A DNA stretch of 6,382 nucleotides from Pseudorhodobacter sp. (GTDB taxonomy: Bacteria; Pseudomonadota; Alphaproteobacteria; Rhodobacterales; Rhodobacteraceae), in NCBI GenBank assembly GCA_024641255.1, contig JAHEDL010000205.1, forward strand, positions 1 through 6,382, in the 5' to 3' direction. Below are positions 5,789-6,382 of the stretch, piece by piece. The notes under the pieces are model-generated. The model saw nothing but the letters and a program-made list of their open reading frames with translations. It was not told the DNA's origin and ran no database searches. Position 1 is the first letter of the stretch; each line of letters opens with the position of its first letter. The position numbers and the translations under genes were made by a program.

Positions 5789-6382
5789 CTAAGCCATGGT
5801 GGGGCGGCGTTGGTGCCAAGGTGCTGCCGCTTCGATTTCGGCACAAAGCGCGATCAGCTCTTCATCGGCGCCAAAGGCTGCGGCAAGGTGAACCCCGATT
5901 GGCAATCCGCTGGCCGACATGCCCAAAGGCAACGATGCGGCGGGTTGGCCGCTGGCGTTGAACACCGCGCAAAATGGCGAATAGGCAAACACACCATCCG
6001 GCCCGACGCGGTAATCGATGTAATCGGCGCGCGAATGGTCAAAGCGGCCAATCTTGGCGGGCGGTTCGGCCAAAGTGGCCGACAGCAAAATGTCGGGGCC
6101 ATCGGCAAAATACTGCGCCATCTGGCGGCCAAAGCTATGAATTTCCCCCACCGCCTCTAGGTAGCGGGTCGGGGCAAGGCTGGCGGTATGGGCCACAGCG
6201 CTGCGGCTGACCGGTTCGACCAGATCGGCGTCAAGCGCGCGGCCCTGCAACGCCTTCTTGATGCTTAACGCCGTGCCCACCGCCACAATATCGGTCCAGG
6301 CGCGCATCATCATCGCCACATCGGCGGTTGGTCGACCCGGTTCGACATGGTGTCCCAGACTTTCCAGCAGCCGCGCTGTGGC
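5789..6382 (-). CDS. Amidase-signature hydrolase, C-terminal part (N-terminus beyond right window edge)
   Basis: The frame is open to the right edge, giving 197 residues and a TAG stop at 5789. A GTG at 6319 is internal, because homology-like sequence (ARLLESLGHHVEPG) continues upstream of it. The fragment has the usual C-terminal layout of amidase-signature enzymes: the LLESLGHHVE segment, a helical middle, DILLSATLAEPPAKIG, then FNASGQPAASLPLG and GLPIGVHLAA, ending AEIEAAAPW. The catalytic Lys-Ser-Ser region lies outside the window, so activity cannot be judged. The overall pattern resembles amidases annotated as NylA-like (6-aminohexanoate cyclic dimer hydrolase) or general aliphatic amidases; the substrate is unknown. 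It is transcribed toward the importer operon and ends 181 bases before the ATPase start, so read-through is possible. It does not overlap in family coordinates with the other amidase here, so their relatedness cannot be measured. Confidence 0.9.
   Translation of the reverse strand, partial: ATARLLESLGHHVEPGRPTADVAMMMRAWTDIVAVGTALSIKKALQGRALDADLVEPVSRSAVAHTASLAPTRYLEAVGEIHSFGRQMAQYFADGPDILLSATLAEPPAKIGRFDHSRADYIDYRVGPDGVFAYSPFCAVFNASGQPAASLPLGMSASGLPIGVHLAAAFGADEELIALCAEIEAAAPWHQRRPTMA

Noticed and set aside
1..6382. The two amidase fragments considered as one gene split by insertion of the importer operon
   Set aside because: The downstream fragment has its own start codon and RBS and encodes the N-terminal half, while the upstream fragment is a C-terminal half ending in a normal stop. 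The order is opposite to that of a gene interrupted by an insertion, so these are two separate genes.
1..6382. Search for CRISPR arrays, tRNA or rRNA genes, insertion sequences, phage genes, toxin-antitoxin or defence modules
   Set aside because: Reading both strands showed no regularly spaced repeats, cloverleaf-like segments, transposase motifs or such proteins. Gaps other than 5608-5788 are shorter than about 130 bases.

Overview
The window looks like chromosomal DNA of an alphaproteobacterium, most likely a member of the Rhodobacteraceae. This rests on the GC-rich codon use, the dense single-strand gene order and the style of the intergenic hairpin-plus-tail element; it is an inference, since no rRNA or other taxonomic marker is present. 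Every supported gene lies on the minus strand, so transcription runs from high to low coordinates.

Layout in the direction of transcription: (1) the C-terminal 197 residues of an amidase-signature hydrolase, cut by the right window edge (5789-6382); (2) a 181-base regulatory gap (5608-5788) with a weak promoter candidate and two inverted repeats; (3) a compact polyamine/opine-type ABC importer operon: a PotA-like ATPase starting at TTG (4540-5607), a PotB-like permease 1 base downstream (3630-4538), a PotC-like permease overlapping it by 8 bases (2831-3637), then two tandem paralogous PotD/PotF-like periplasmic binding proteins (1783-2808 and 681-1706); (4) a strong intrinsic terminator (611-650); (5) a hairpin-plus-tail element (560-601) that supplies the ribosome binding site of (6) a second amidase-signature gene, whose N-terminal 184 residues, including the whole Lys-Ser-Ser triad, lie in the window (1-553).

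The genes suggest one uptake-and-hydrolysis locus. One ATPase and one heterodimeric channel import a cationic polyamine-like compound, delivered by either of two binding proteins. The flanking amidases could then cleave an amide bond in the imported compound (for example an N-acylated polyamine or another linear amide). The coupling to the amidases is inferred from proximity only.

The least ordinary feature is the pair of binding proteins. They are both 341 residues, align without gaps and are about 70% identical by hand count (237/341). They keep nearly the whole polyamine pocket but differ at two predicted ligand-contact positions (31 and 79). A strong GC hairpin without a U-tract separates the two genes. 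I found no CRISPR array, tRNA, rRNA, insertion sequence, phage gene or clearly new system.
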